Shown here piece by piece: positions 22,501 through 34,349 of a stretch of DNA of 64,000 bases; position 1 is the first letter of the stretch; each line of letters starts with the position of its first letter. Made by a program: the position numbers and the translations under genes. Origin of the DNA: Cranoglanis bouderius (taxonomy: Eukaryota; Chordata; Actinopteri; Siluriformes; Cranoglanididae); assembly GCA_023630585.1 (NCBI GenBank), contig CM042548.1:14921027-14985026 (forward strand), written 5' to 3'. The notes under the pieces are model-generated. The model saw only the letters and a program-made list of their open reading frames with translations. It was not told the origin of the DNA and ran no database searches.

Positions 22501-24059
22501 TCACTGGTAACAAATGGCTCCATCTTGGAAAAGCAGTGCTAGTGTTTATTATGTGTTTTCAGACTGAGAGGGGGAGGAGTGAAGGAGCGTTGGGGGCGTG
22601 TCTATACAAATGCAAACACAAACAGCACCCTGAAACATAACACAGATTTCTCAGCCACGTAACACACTCGTACCGAGGTTACAGATTAAATCGTTATTTT
22701 TTTAACCTGTTCTATATATTTTCCAGGTTATTTGTACAAGTAAGAAATTTAAAAAATGACTATTGCACTTTTAATAATAATTTTAAGAACTCTCAGTGCT
22801 ACAGTTATATCACATGACCACTTGAACATTTCGGTGCCGCTTACTTTTACAACTCGCTGCTACGCTCACATCCGAATCAGTGCTGTGTGACGAAAGTGTG
22901 TGTAGCATTAGTCAGTATTACTCAGCTGTCCTCAAATCCCCATAGTAACCTCGGAGAACGGAGTGATGCATACTGGGACGGCGGAGGAGCCTGAAGGCCT
23001 GATTGAGCATGCGGAGGCTGCGGGACGAGTTTTAGTATGCAAATAAACACTCTGGAATGCAGCTTTAAAGGACCTCATCAACAACGTCCTTGGAGAGAAA
23101 AAAAGAGCAGTCAGACGTCTCGATGAAGGAGACGCTGCCTCACGGCGACGCAAACAGCAGGTTAATAGGAAGTGAGTACAAAAATCAACCTGCTGTCTGA
23201 AGACAAGACAAATGGCTGCAATGATCTAAATCTTTTTGTTTGTTCGGGCTGGTTTGTTTGTTTGTTTGAACACACTACCACCACCGCGCTTCGGAATTTG
23301 TTTTCTGTTCCACTTTAGGCCACGCCCACTTCGGGTTTAAATCTAAAGATGTATATTTGGATGTAACAGTTTATGATGTAATATCAGTGAGCTGGTGTGT
23401 TTTTCAAATAATTTTTTTGTGTTTTTGTCTGGAGATATTTTTTGGAAAATGCTGTTCCTCCTGTGGATGGGATGTTTTTTGAAAGAGGCACAGAACTACA
23501 TTACCCATCAGCCCCAGCTCATCGCATGTCTCAAGCACTCTCACCTGCATCTCAATGCACCTTGATTAGCACCATTATATATAGTTCCAGTTTTTCAGAG
23601 TCTGGTTGTCAAGCTTTTGTTGTAACGGTCTTGTGCTGTTGTGTGTGCCACAGTATCTCCCCTAGTCTGTATTTTCTTTGCTTTTTGACCAGATTTCATG
23701 TTTATTGGGGCGTTTACACGTCATTTTCTGCTTTATTAGCACTTTACTTAATAAAATAATCTGCACTTGTATCCAGAACATGACACTAAGATGAAACCAA
23801 ATTGCAAATTATTTAATTGTGCAGCCCAAAATAAAGGGGGCAGGTGAGCTGGTGTGTGAAATATTTCTGCCAAACGTTCAACGAGAAGAATCAGCACATT
23901 TAGGTTCCACATGGTTCTCCATCAGCCCGCTATACGCTACACACACTCCCTCCGAACACACGGCCAAGCTGCTTGTGAGAAGCAGTTGCAACTACAAATA
24001 TTTGCCATTGATTAGAGGGTGCATCAATGAAGTGCGAAATTAGCTTGTAGTGTTGTGAC
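22501..24059. other. Intronic non-coding; possible LTR 3' end near 23620-23786
   Basis: No exon recognised. The piece at about 23620-23786 ends with an AATAAA signal, then ctgcacttgtatccagaaca and tgaca. This resembles the 3' end of the 18025-18350 LTR family, but the similarity is weak. Confidence 0.35.
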
Positions 24060-24142
24060 AAAGGTCTTCTCCTTCCCCCACTCCACTCATTCTTCCCGCT
24101 TTCCCTCCCTCCCTCCTTCCCTCCCGCCTTCCTTCCTTCTAT
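24060..24142 (+). repeat. Polypyrimidine tract
   Basis: CCTT/CCCT-rich run on the plus strand, mostly pyrimidine for about 80 bp. Confidence 0.85.
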
Positions 24143-24326
24143 AGTGACTTTTCCGGGATCTTTCGCTCGTCTGTTGCCTGCTCGGTGTCTGCGGTGTCTG
24201 TGGAGTGAGTCAGCGTGTGCATGCAGAGAATAAATCATGCTTTCTGTCCCATTTCGCCAGGTTGGTGAGTCTGTTTCCCCGACGGATGTATCTGTACACT
24301 CCGCTGGCTCCCCATACCAAAGTAAC

Positions 24327-24328
<2 letters not shown>

Positions 24329-24373
<45 letters not shown>
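24329..24373 (+). repeat. (CA)n microsatellite
   Basis: About 22 uninterrupted CA units. Confidence 0.97.
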
Positions 24374-24377
<4 letters not shown>

Positions 24378-24739
24378 CAAATTAGAGTGTGTGTACAGTG
24401 AGAAACTAGAGGCTAACACACGCAAACACACAGATACAGAGAGAAAGGCTGAGCGTCTCTTTAATGGCCGAGTGTGTGCTACTGAAGCACGCTGCGTTCA
24501 CACACACGTGTATGTACATCCACATACATGTAGCACGCACACACACTACACTACACTACACTACACTGCTGCACAGAGAGGGGAGGAGGGAGTGGGGAGG
24601 TGGGGTAGGGGGAGTAGCGACGGGAACAGGAACAGGACACTTCCTTTCAGCAGCGAGCTAAAAATAGCCAGCGCAGAAAAGTGAAGGAGGAGAAGAAGAG
24701 GAGCACAGCGTCGTCTGTCGTTCCTTTATAACCTGACAT

Positions 24740-25258
24740 TACTGTGGAGGGGAGGGGAGGAGAGGAGAGGAGAGGAGAGGAGAGGAGAGGAGAGGAGAGG
24801 AGAGGATAAAGGAGACAAAAAAGAAGAAAGAAGGCAAGAAGTGAATAAAAGAGACAAAAATAGAATAAAGGAGAGAGAAAAGAGAAGAGAAGAGAAGAGA
24901 AGAGAAGAGAAGAGAAGAGAAGAGAAGAGAAGAGAAGAGAAGAGAAAAGAAGAGAAAAGAATAAAGGAGAAGAGAATAAAGGACACAAAAAGAGAATAAA
25001 GGAGAAAAGAATAAAGGACACAAAAAAGAGAATAAAGAAGAAGAGAGGAGAATAAAGGAGAGAAAAAAGAGAAGAGAAGAGAAAAGAAGAGAAAAGAATA
25101 AAGGAGAAGAGAATAAAGGACACAAAAAGAGAATAAAGGAGAAGTGAAGATAAATGAAGAGAAGAGAATAAATGAGAAGAGAAGAGAAAAGAATAAAGGA
25201 GACAAAAAAAGAGAAGAGAAGAGAATAAAGGAGTAGAGTAGAGAAGAGAAGAGAAGAG
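24740..25258 (+). repeat. Polypurine tract (AGAGG / AGAGA / AATAAAGGAGA units)
   Basis: About 520 bp that starts with AGAGG repeats, passes into AGAGA repeats and then into an irregular higher-order pattern of agaataaaggacacaaaa blocks repeated about four times. Leucine/serine-rich minus-strand reading frames here arise only from the repeat. Confidence 0.95.
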
Positions 25259-25322
25259 TGTGTTTCAGTATAATCCACCAGAGCAGCTGTCTGACACACC
25301 ATTAGTGCAGAAAGTGTGTCAC

Positions 25323-25324
<2 letters not shown>

Positions 25325-25386
<62 letters not shown>

Positions 25387-25403
25387 TGTGTGTGTGTGTG
25401 TGT
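25325..25403 (+). repeat. Compound (GA)n(GT)n microsatellite
   Basis: About 30 GA units (25325-25384) followed directly by about ten GT units. Confidence 0.97.
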
Positions 25404-25909
25404 TGGAAAAAGCCACCTCGTCCTACAGCACATCATTTCTCGGAGCTCCACCTGAACACAGCTGGCTCTGCTCCATCGCGCCAGATTGAATTTTTTGCGA
25501 AGGGGACGATGCAATTACACCTGCTGCGGCCTGCTACATGGGATAAAAGCGCTCTCTCTCCATCCGCCTCTCCTCCGTCACCCGAGTTGAGATGGGGGGC
25601 TGTTGTGTCGAGGACGATGTTCAGTCCACAAAAGGGGATTATAAAAAGTCGCACTCTCACTTTCACTCGGCCGGCTTGACTCGGGAGAACGCTGCGATCT
25701 CTGCAAATAGCAGTGCAGGAAAAGCAGGAAGTGCAGGTCACGCGTGAACGTGTGCACCTGCGCTCCACTTTAGTCTCGCAGCAGGGTTTAAAAAGGCAGA
25801 ATCAGGGCTTTACTTACAACCGCTGGAGGGAAGTATTAAAAAAACAAAAATCATATCAAACACCTGATTCCAACGGATATCGCAAAATCCATAAAAACAA
25901 CAGTGGTGT
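25404..25909. other. Intronic non-coding, nothing recognised
   Basis: GC-richer than its surroundings (25410-25760) but without a recognisable exon or repeat. Confidence 0.4.
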
Positions 25910-26260
25910 GATGATGTGGAGTCACTGTTATAAAGTGTTTTATTCCTCTTAGCGTTCCTGAAGACTTTCCCGTGTTAGAAAAAAGACAAATGAAAGAGCG
26001 GCATACTTTTTTTCCGTTTAATCTTGTTGAAAAAATGCAGTCCTTCCTGAGGACGAAATAAAGAAAGTCATACTTTTATTGTTACATTTAATGTTGTGGA
26101 ACATCTGCGAAGAAATGTAATCGGTCCTGCAGACTTTTCTTTCTTGGAAAAATGACAAAATAAAGAACGTCATACTTTTTATCCATTTATGTAACATGTA
26201 ATGTTTTGGGAAAAAATGCACTCGGCCCTGAAGACTTTCCTGAAAAATGTTTTGTTTTGG
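25910..26260 (+). repeat. Dispersed fold-back (MITE-like) repeat, internally repeated copy
   Basis: Begins with the family block (aaagtgttttattcctctta) at about 25934. The sub-block 'gtcatactttt ... ttacatttaatgttgtggaa ... tcctg..gacttt' then occurs about two and a half times with a period of roughly 100 bp. Confidence 0.6.
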
Positions 26261-27769
26261 TTAATGTTAGATAATAATCGGTTAGCTTGCAGTTTAATGT
26301 ATTATTTAAAAAAAAATATTAAATAATATCCATAAAGATAAATAGGATATTAATAATAAATATTAAGCTGGGAGATTAAAGGGTTAACAGCCTATAGTTA
26401 ATGGTTAATTGGTTACGCTTCAATTTAAAAATTGTGATTATATCGTTATGTAGCTTTATTAAGATTATGAACCTTTTTTTCTATGAAAGCCACACAATGA
26501 CACAAACATTTATTATCATTAAATATTTCCATTCTTTCTCCATTTATTGGTGTTCAAGCTACAATTTCTGTCTCATTCCCTCACACTTCCGATCAATCCT
26601 CAGCTTCTTAAGCAAATGGAGCTTCACCCAGTGTGAGGTTTGGTCTGAAGTGATGGTTAGATGTCATGCTGAGGATTTTTTCTACTAAGCTATAATCAGG
26701 AAGCACTTGTGTCTCTTTGGGAAAAAAAAACATTTCTTTTTCCCAAATTCCCACACAGAAAGCTTTCAGGCCCTTTCTCTGTTTCTGTGTGAAATGCTTG
26801 TGTGTGATTATTTACACTCAGTATAAAGTCACTGTCATGGGCTTTAACTGCCTTTCCCCAAAAAAAAATATTTATTCGAGCCTTCCTGTCGTAATCTGGC
26901 CAGTTTGCGGGCTGATCGATACCAGGCACGATGGAGAGAAAGGCTTTTACCGGAGCGCGACACTAAATCTAATCAGACGTGCTCCAAGGTTGGCATGTTA
27001 GCGGCTGAACTGGCAGATCTGAGCGGGAGATACGGGCGTGTGGGTCACCACAGATCTCCACCCGACACACCCAAACAATGCCTTTTCATCGGCTTTCTAC
27101 CCTGTCGAGACAAATCACTCTTTCTCTTTCATATACAGACAGTGGAGTTTAGTGGGTAGGATGAGAGTGATGGGAGTACCATCGCACATGCCAATTGAAA
27201 AACTCCCCTGTGTGACAAGTGTTCCTGATTTCTCTGAACCACAATATGGTGCTTTTTCACTCTGTGGGACATCTGGGTAGAGAATTAACATAGTTAGTAC
27301 GTGAAACACATAAAGCACACTGTAACACTCTGTCAAAACCTACCGGGAAGACCAGCTGCTTTCATACAACAGATCATAAAGATTTGGGGGAATCTTCTGG
27401 CTCCTGCTTGCTGCTGATTGCTGTAGGCTGAGCTGATATGCTAGTACACCAGGAGAAACGCTGCTTATTTTAAATCTCCAAAGCCTCACAAGATTCGAGA
27501 TAAAGCGTAAGCTACTTTATCAGAGGAGGGAGTGTGGGCATGATTGGGTTTAAATGTTTAATACACGTCTTTTAATATAAGCAGTATGTTATGACGGATA
27601 AGCTACTTTATTATGCAGTCTGCTGACGTATCGAATTGATAGATCGGATGAATCAATACAATATGATACACCGTATTGTTACACCCTGATATACTACATA
27701 TTGTGATGTCTATAGTATCCTTACACCCCTAAAAAGTACGTATCGAGACACATATCATATCGTTACACC
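26261..27769. other. Intronic non-coding, nothing recognised
   Basis: AT-rich at 26260-26700 and mixed afterwards. From about 27640 the sequence already contains diverged relatives (caccgtattgttacaccctg, catattgtgatgtctatagt) of the satellite that follows. Confidence 0.45.
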
Positions 27770-28497
27770 TCTATGTACTACATATTATATCGTTACACCT
27801 CAATATACTACATATCGAGATGCATATCGTATCGTTGCACCTCAATATACTACATATCGAGATGCATATCGTATCGTTGCACCTCAATATACTACATATC
27901 GAGATGCATATCGTATCGTTACACCTCAATATACTACATATCGAGATGCATATCGTATTGTTACACCTCACTCTGCTATGTATTATCGTATCGTTACACC
28001 TCAATATGCTACACATTATCATATCATTACACCTCAATATACTATGTATTGAGATGCATATCGTATCGTTACACCTCAATATACTACATATCGAGATGCA
28101 TATCGTATCGTTACACCTCAATATACTACATATCGAGATGCATATCGTATCGTTACACCTCAATATACTACATATCGAGATGCATATCGTATTGTTACAC
28201 CTCAATATACTACATATCGAGATGCATATCGTATTGTTACACCTCACTCTGCTATGTATTATCGTATCGTTACACCTCAATATGCTACACATTATCATAT
28301 CATTACACCTCAATATACTATGTATCGAGATGCATATCGTATCGTTACACCTCAATATACTACATATCGAGATGCATATCGTATTGTTACACCTCACTCT
28401 GCTATGTATTATCGTATCGTTACACCTCAATATGCTACACATTATCATATCATTACACCTCAATATACTATGTATCGAGATGTGTATCGTATCATCT
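27770..28497 (+). repeat. 42-bp minisatellite with higher-order structure
   Basis: The unit is 42 bp (atatcgtatcgttacacctc, aatatactacatatcgagat, gc). Variant units with cactctgctatgtattatcg and caatatgctacacattatca mark a higher-order block that recurs three times; ttacacctcactctgct begins at about 27961, 28237 and 28387. Because 42 is divisible by three, several frames on both strands stay open for 700 bp; these are not genes. Confidence 0.95.
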
Positions 28498-29340
28498 GAA
28501 AGAGGGAGTTCTGTTAATGGCCTGCGCTGAGTTTCAGGCCCTCGGAGGAGTGTTTGTTTCAATCTGTCCGCATGTCATCCCGTCTCAGTCAAGCTGTCTC
28601 CTCTAATATCTCACCTCGGCTGCGCTTGTCAGCTGGGATTTCCTGTTAGGAGGGCTCTGTTTGACCTAAATACTGACAACTGCGAGCCTTTCTGACAAGT
28701 GTTTGGCACGAGGAGTGGCCCATCCTAACACCTCAACGCTGGTGTTAATAATCATAATTACACACTGTATTATTGACCAGCCAGGAAAAGCAGCAAGGAG
28801 GAAAAGAAACAAGACTGAATACCTGCAGCACTGAATATCTTACAAAATCCCTCCATTACACACTGCTAATGTGAAACAACAGAGAGCACGTCGTCGAGGC
28901 CAGCTGCAGCCACGCGTCCCATTAATCAGCGCGCGGCACCACGAGCCGCCAACATGCACGGCAAACAAATTATCTCAAAGAGATGCCTGCCTTTCCTAAT
29001 GGCTATTAATTACATCTATTCCATTTGTCATTCAGCGTGGCCAAAACACTCATCTGGGTGGTGCTGTGTACGCAAAAGGAGCGAGAGCATTCCCTAACTG
29101 CCGATCTATTCCTCGCTGTCAGACGCATCTGCATCTCCGTCATCGTGCGTGATGGTGAAGAACGAGGACGTGTTGTACAGGAGCAACGATCCTCACTGGC
29201 TCACGTTATAAAGTCGCCGGATTTTCTACGATGCTTTAAAAAAAAAGAGACTGATGTGATAAATTGCGCACGCAGTTAATGATACTGAAAAAAATGGACA
29301 TCATGCAAATTAGATATTGCGTGTGCTTTTATGAATAGCT
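28498..29340. other. Intronic non-coding; possible conserved element 28860-29030
   Basis: No exon recognised. The part at 28860-29030 is GC-richer, repeat-free and contains TAAT and CAGCTG motifs, so a regulatory element is possible but unproven. Confidence 0.4.
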
Positions 29341-29350
29341 GTGGGTGGAC

Positions 29351-29393
29351 GACGGGGCGGGGAGGGGGGGATTGGGGAATGGGGGGGGGGGAT
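29351..29393 (+). other. G-quadruplex-type G-rich motif
   Basis: The plus strand has four or more runs of at least four G separated by short loops (ggggcggggaggggggg, then attggggaatggggggggg). It lies on the non-template strand relative to plus and on the template strand of adck1. Confidence 0.8.
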
Positions 29394-30084
29394 TATGGCT
29401 TGCTGTCAGTGTTGCGTAGCGTAAATGATGTTGAGTCCGGTTTAGAAAAAGCATTTCAAGTCTGCTACTTGAAGAAAAAAAAAATTACTGGCTCCGTGCT
29501 CCCCGTGCTCGGTTTCTGATTTTTGTGATTTCTACATACACCCGATTTTGTTCGTTTAATGTTTTCCATCGCCGTATTCCTGACCAACGAATGAAAAAGC
29601 CTTACGAGGACATTCTCATCCCTAAACACTAATGTTTTTTTTTTCCTTTTTCACTAGGTGAACTAGATTACAGACTGAAAATGTGCAATTCTCCGTCCTT
29701 CTGATAGTAATATGCCGCGTCCAATCAGGAATGAGCATGCTAATAAGGACCGCCCCTTTCCATTTGGAGTTAATGTTGAAAATGAAAATAAAAACGTATT
29801 CTTTTCAAATTTGTGGTGTTTATGGTGTGTTCATATGCTTTGCACTCCAGGCCAATGGGTGAAACAATCCAAAAAAAAGAGAGCGAGAGAGCGAGAAAGA
29901 TGAGAGCAGTGAGGAAAGAGAGAAAGACTGAATAAAACGGCTCTGTGAGAGGTTAACATCATTCCCTCTCATGTGCATGAATCAACCTCCGAGTGTGTGT
30001 TTGTGACAGACACTGAACACACACCATGCTGCGCTTACACACTGACACTGCACACCTGTACACCAGACTGAGAGTCATTACTCC

Positions 30085-30118
<34 letters not shown>

Positions 30119-30479
30119 CTCGCCCTGCGTGACCTCCCAGCCAAGGCTATTATTGCAGATTAATTTTCTCAGTCACAACAAAGCAAGGGAACTTTACAAG
30201 CAGAACGTCGCGTGGTTAAGTTTAGTGTCTCGGAGTCGGTCAGAGCCAAGGACAGCTGTAAAAACTCGCATTTTAAGGACGGCATCATTCAAAATTTAGA
30301 GCTGGAAAGATTTAGCGCAGGTCTATTTTGCGCAGAGAGAACTCTCCTTATTTAACTCCTCTTATTAGTATTATTATGAGAATAATAACTGTTAGAAATA
30401 ATTTTACATGACAAGGCAAGTTCCTGACTGAATAAAGGTTTGTGTGTGTAAAAGCATGCAGAAGACTAGTATAAAAAGG
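29394..30479. other. Intronic non-coding with (GT)n microsatellite
   Basis: A (GT)n run of about 15 units occurs at 30087-30117. Nothing else recognised. Confidence 0.5.
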
Positions 30480-30655
30480 TAACATGGTTTACAACAGAAG
30501 AAGTACAGTGTAAAGATGCTGAAAAACGTAAAGTTACAGCGTTACCTGTGACTGTTACAAAGCACTCACACTGGAGACTCCATCCACAAATGTTAAATAA
30601 ACGTCTCCTTACAGAAAACTTCAACATATCAGCGATTACACCGATCACTTTGTAT
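30480..30655 (+). repeat. Dispersed fold-back (MITE-like) repeat fragment
   Basis: It contains cactggagactccatccac, then aaatgttaaataaacgtctc, then cttacagaaaacttcaacat, matching the corresponding parts of 38935-39410 and, inverted, 59220-59330. Confidence 0.6.
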
Positions 30656-30775
30656 TAGTCCTGGTGGATTACACAACGCGATACCCCGAAGCCGTGCCTT
30701 CTTCAAAATGATCTCCCGGGTTGGGATCCCGAAAGAGATCCTGACTGATCACCGCGTTTATCTTCCTGCTATAAA
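30656..30775 (+). pseudogene. Ty3/Gypsy integrase core fragment
   Basis: On the plus strand, about 40 codons read LVLVDYTTRYPEAVP, then, after a short deletion, KMISRVGIPKEILTDH. This is the integrase core around the first catalytic aspartate (D in VDYTTRYPEAV) and the second (D in LTD). Nothing recognisable as Gypsy flanks it on either side, so it is a short orphan fragment. It belongs to a different lineage from the intact element at 53344-58977, whose equivalent region reads DRFSKSFRLV. Confidence 0.75.
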
Positions 30776-30918
30776 TCTACATTTTGCCCTGAGGGCACGC
30801 AAACTTTTGTGCTCATCAGTCACCACTGGAGAGGAAGCACCTCGCTGAGAGGAAGGAAGTGTGCTGGAGTGAATGTAGGGTTATGAGGCATCAGTGGTTC
30901 AAAACATAACCTGATCAG

Positions 30919-31690
30919 TGAAGAAGAAAAAGAAGAAGGAGAAGAACAAGAACAACAACATCATCAACAACAATAGCAACAACAACAGCAATTATAACAA
31001 CAGCAGCAACAATAAGAGCAGCAGCAACAATAACAACGGCAACAAGAACAGCAATAACAAGAACAGCAACAATGACAACAGCAGCAACAACAGCAACAAT
31101 AACAAAAGCAACAACAATAACAACAGCAACAACAACAGCAACAATAACAAAAGCAACACAAATAACAGCAACAACAACATTAACAACAGTAAACAACAAC
31201 AGTAACAAGGACAGCAACAACAACAACCGCAACAACAGTAGGAACAACAAGAACAAAAGCAACAACAATAACAGCAACAACAACATCAATAACAACAGCA
31301 ACAACAGCAACATTAACAACAGCAGCAACAACAAAAGCTACAACAGCAGCAACAATAGCACCAGCAACAACAACAGCAACAATATCAATAGCAACAAGAA
31401 AAGCAACAACAGCAACAACAACAGCAACAACATTACCAACAGTAAACAACAACAGTAACAAGAACAACAATAACAACAACAGTAACAACAACAATAATAA
31501 CAGCAACAAAAACAGCAACATTAACAACAGCAACGTCAACAGCAACACCAAAAACAGCAATAACAATGGCAACAACAACAACAACAGCAGCAGCAGCAAC
31601 AACAACAACAGCAACAATAATAACAGCGATAACAACAGCAACAAAAACAACAACAGCATAACAACAGCAGTGGCAGCAGCAACAACATGT
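30919..31690 (+). repeat. (CAA)n/(CAG)n-type trinucleotide tract
   Basis: About 770 bp of AAC/AGC/AAT triplets, mostly aacaacagcaac patterns. There are virtually no T or G runs on the plus strand. Poly-N/Q/S and poly-L frames are composition only. Confidence 0.97.
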
Positions 31691-32339
31691 GTTTTATTTG
31701 TCAGTGTACACAAAAATAATGATTAAAAAAGAATTATAAATAATAAATCATTAATTAATAAATAATAAATAAAAAGTGTTATTTTTTCATAATCTATTTT
31801 TTAATATTTCTTTTTAAAACCCACAACAGTACAGAACTCAGTGGTGACACCAACAAACACCTGCACACAAAAACCTTTTTGAAGGTTTTTTTTTTTTTTT
31901 TTTGCTGGACCAGATGAAAAAAAAAAAAAAACACCACCCGCTCACACATTCCGAGCACGGCGGCAAAGCGAAGAGAGAAAAGTCTATTTCGACCATCATC
32001 AATCTTTTGATTACTTACACGCCAGCTCCCACGCGGCGGCTCCGAGATGCCACAGACGGTTAATAATTCTATCCATTTTCAAAGGAGGACTCTGTCATTT
32101 ATTAGGTTCCATATCTATCTCATCAGCTGTCTAATAACTCTGCTGATCATTGGCTAATGCCTGGGCCGGTCTCCAGGCCTGATAACGCGCATGGCTACAG
32201 TGTTCCCTTTATTTACGGCGCTGAATAAGCTGGACATTACTAATGAGAACTGCACAGTGTGTGGTTAAGGGCACACAGGACATGGTGGACACTGATGATG
32301 ACCAACGCGGCTTCATCTCTATTATTCCAGTTGCATCTG
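31691..32339. other. Intronic non-coding; possible conserved element 32010-32220
   Basis: A facing T-run (about 31886-31903) and A-run (31918-31931) are separated by 14 bases. The 32010-32220 stretch is repeat-free and contains TAAT and CAGCTG-like motifs. No exon recognised. Confidence 0.4.
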
Positions 32340-32419
32340 AGGTTAACGTAATACCCAGCTCGGCCACGTGAGCCACCGAGGCGTGCTAAAAAGCCAACAC
32401 ACAAACTTAACACGATTTG

Positions 32420-32461
<42 letters not shown>

Positions 32462-32849
32462 CAGGCACGCCAAACACTTATCATAATTTTCATTCTGTCT
32501 TTTCCTGCAGTGAGACAGAGGGGGCGGAGTTATACGACTTTTCACCACATTGTTGTTCTCAATTGGTCACAAGGTGTTGATTAATTTTGTATTACGGCAG
32601 CTTTGGCAGTAGCTCTGGAATCATAATAGGTTACAGAAAACAAATCAGCTTCATGCTGAAACCTTTAACTTCATCACACCACCCTGCTGTTGATTATTTT
32701 CCTGTAACGGAACACCACATAGTGTTTTCTTCCTCCCTTTCCTCATACCTGTATATGAGTGTTTGTATTGTGTGTGAGAACAGACAGAACGAAAATAATG
32801 ATAAGTGTTTGGCCTGCCTGTGTACTGTCTCTGTCTTTCTGTCTCTCTC

Positions 32850-32888
<39 letters not shown>

Positions 32889-32965
32889 AATTGTGTTAAG
32901 TTTGCATGTTGGCTTTTTAGCATGCCTCAATGGCTCACGTGGCCAAGCTGGCTCCGTATTTACCT
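32340..32965. repeat. Large inverted repeat with GA/TC microsatellites in its arms
   Basis: The left arm (about 32345-32500) and right arm (about 32775-32960) are reverse complements. Left has agctcggccacgtgagccac and gtgctaaaaagccaacacac; right has ggctcacgtggccaagctgg and gtgttggctttttagcatg-type sequence in the opposite sense. Each arm holds a microsatellite: (GA)n at 32425-32457 and (TC)n at 32836-32885. The about 275-bp centre contains a fragment of the dispersed fold-back family (about 32560-32740). Confidence 0.8.
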
Positions 32966-33235
32966 GTCTGTCACATCCACTGATGCCTGCGCACACAACG
33001 ATAAGGGAAGGTTGCTGTTTAAACAAACCCACACGCCGCGTGTGCATATTAATTTCTGACACACAAATCGAGCCTGATTAAATATAACAGCGGGGAGAGT
33101 CACACAAAAGCGGGAGATTCCATTTACTAATCCTGCGGCTTTCAGAGGACGTCCGAGCGTCTGCGCGTCTCTCCTCCGAATCTATTTTACCGCCTCGACA
33201 ATTTTCTCAGGGTGGAGCATTAAAATGAGCTGAAC
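32966..33235. other. Intronic non-coding
   Basis: Short unassigned segment between the inverted repeat and a Tc1-like relic. Confidence 0.5.
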
Positions 33236-34108
33236 AGAGTGAGAGGAAATAAGTATTTGGAGTGGGTTGTTTTTGTTATGTAATATACTTCCTGTGCATA
33301 TACAGTATCCACTTCAGTTTAAATTAAAAGTATGTATTATAATGAAGGATATGTTTAAAAAACGGATTTAGACACCACAAATGAACAGCATTAGTAACAT
33401 TAGCACACATTAATTCTAAATGGTACAATTATGGTCCATTCCTCTTGGAAAACCTGCTTCAATTCCAAAAGGTTACAAGGGTCCCTGTGATGGACTCGCA
33501 ATTTCAATATCATCTATAAATTTACACTGGGATTCAAGTCAGGAGGTTTATTCTGGCTGTATGTTTAGATTTGTTATCTTGTTGAAACATCCATTTTTTC
33601 TCTATATTCATCCGTATTTCTTGGCCATTGAGATTAAATTATGCTATAATCCATCTAATATGCTTCATTCACATTTCCTTTCATGATGTTAAACGCCTCA
33701 GTATCGTTTGTAGAGAATCTGCCCCATATCATGATGCTCCCACATCCGTGCTTCACTCTGGGAATGACGGTGTTCTTGGGATCATTCTCATAACCGTTCT
33801 TTCTCCAAACATGACACAAAATCATGACAAAATCTTCCTAACCAACGGCAACGTCTTTTATAATGACACCTGGTGCAATTTGCACGAGAACATTTATTGC
33901 AGCATTTATATCTAGAACTTTCTATGTGACCTTTACATCTTATATTTTTCAATACAGTGTCTGAATACTTTTTTTTTTTTTTTTTAAATATCTTCGTTTA
34001 TGATTATGAATACTTTTTCATACATAGTCAGAAGGTATTGTGTGTGTCAATTTCAAGTCAAAATATCCTAAATAAAAGTCTCTGAATATTTATTTCCCCT
34101 CAGTGTGA
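33236..34108 (-). mobile_element. Degenerate Tc1-like transposon relic (distinct family)
   Basis: The terminal sequences are inverted relatives: gagtgagaggaaataagtat at about 33237 and, reversed, cactgaggggaaataaatat from 34107 downward. The interior contains typical minus-strand Tc1 transposase signatures on the plus strand (gggattcaagtcaggaggtt at about 33531, tgatgctcccacatccgtgc at about 33731). The coding sequence is destroyed by many stops and indels, so this is an old copy. Confidence 0.6.
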
Positions 34109-34349
34109 CTAACAGCAGGAGACACTGATACTTAAGGACGTGTTTAGTGTTCAACGTTTGCTTCAATCAACATTGGGCCTCATCTTATCGATATTTTTGT
34201 AAAAATTAGGCCAAACTGAATTAACAGTTCCCACCAGATTTATAATAGTCGCAAGATTTTCTTCATACTCATGTGCATACATTGATGAATTCCAATCAGC
34301 CATAAATAACCAAGTGTTATCCATAAATAAAGTGCAGCCACAAATAACC
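34109..34349. other. Intronic non-coding, nothing recognised
   Basis: AT-rich. It contains a short direct repeat of the motif ccataaataa / ccacaaataacc at about 34300-34348 just left of the next Tc1 relic. Confidence 0.4.

Noticed and set aside
24647..25416. Leucine/serine/phenylalanine-rich minus-strand frames up to 225 residues
   Set aside because: Reverse complement of a polypurine tract; not a membrane protein.
27770..28606. Overlapping 236-277 residue open frames on both strands
   Set aside because: They are forced by the 42-bp repeat unit (divisible by three) and have no start context, splice or family signature.
30915..31713. Asn/Gln-rich and poly-leucine/valine frames
   Set aside because: Translation of a CAA/CAG triplet tract; no non-repetitive sequence.
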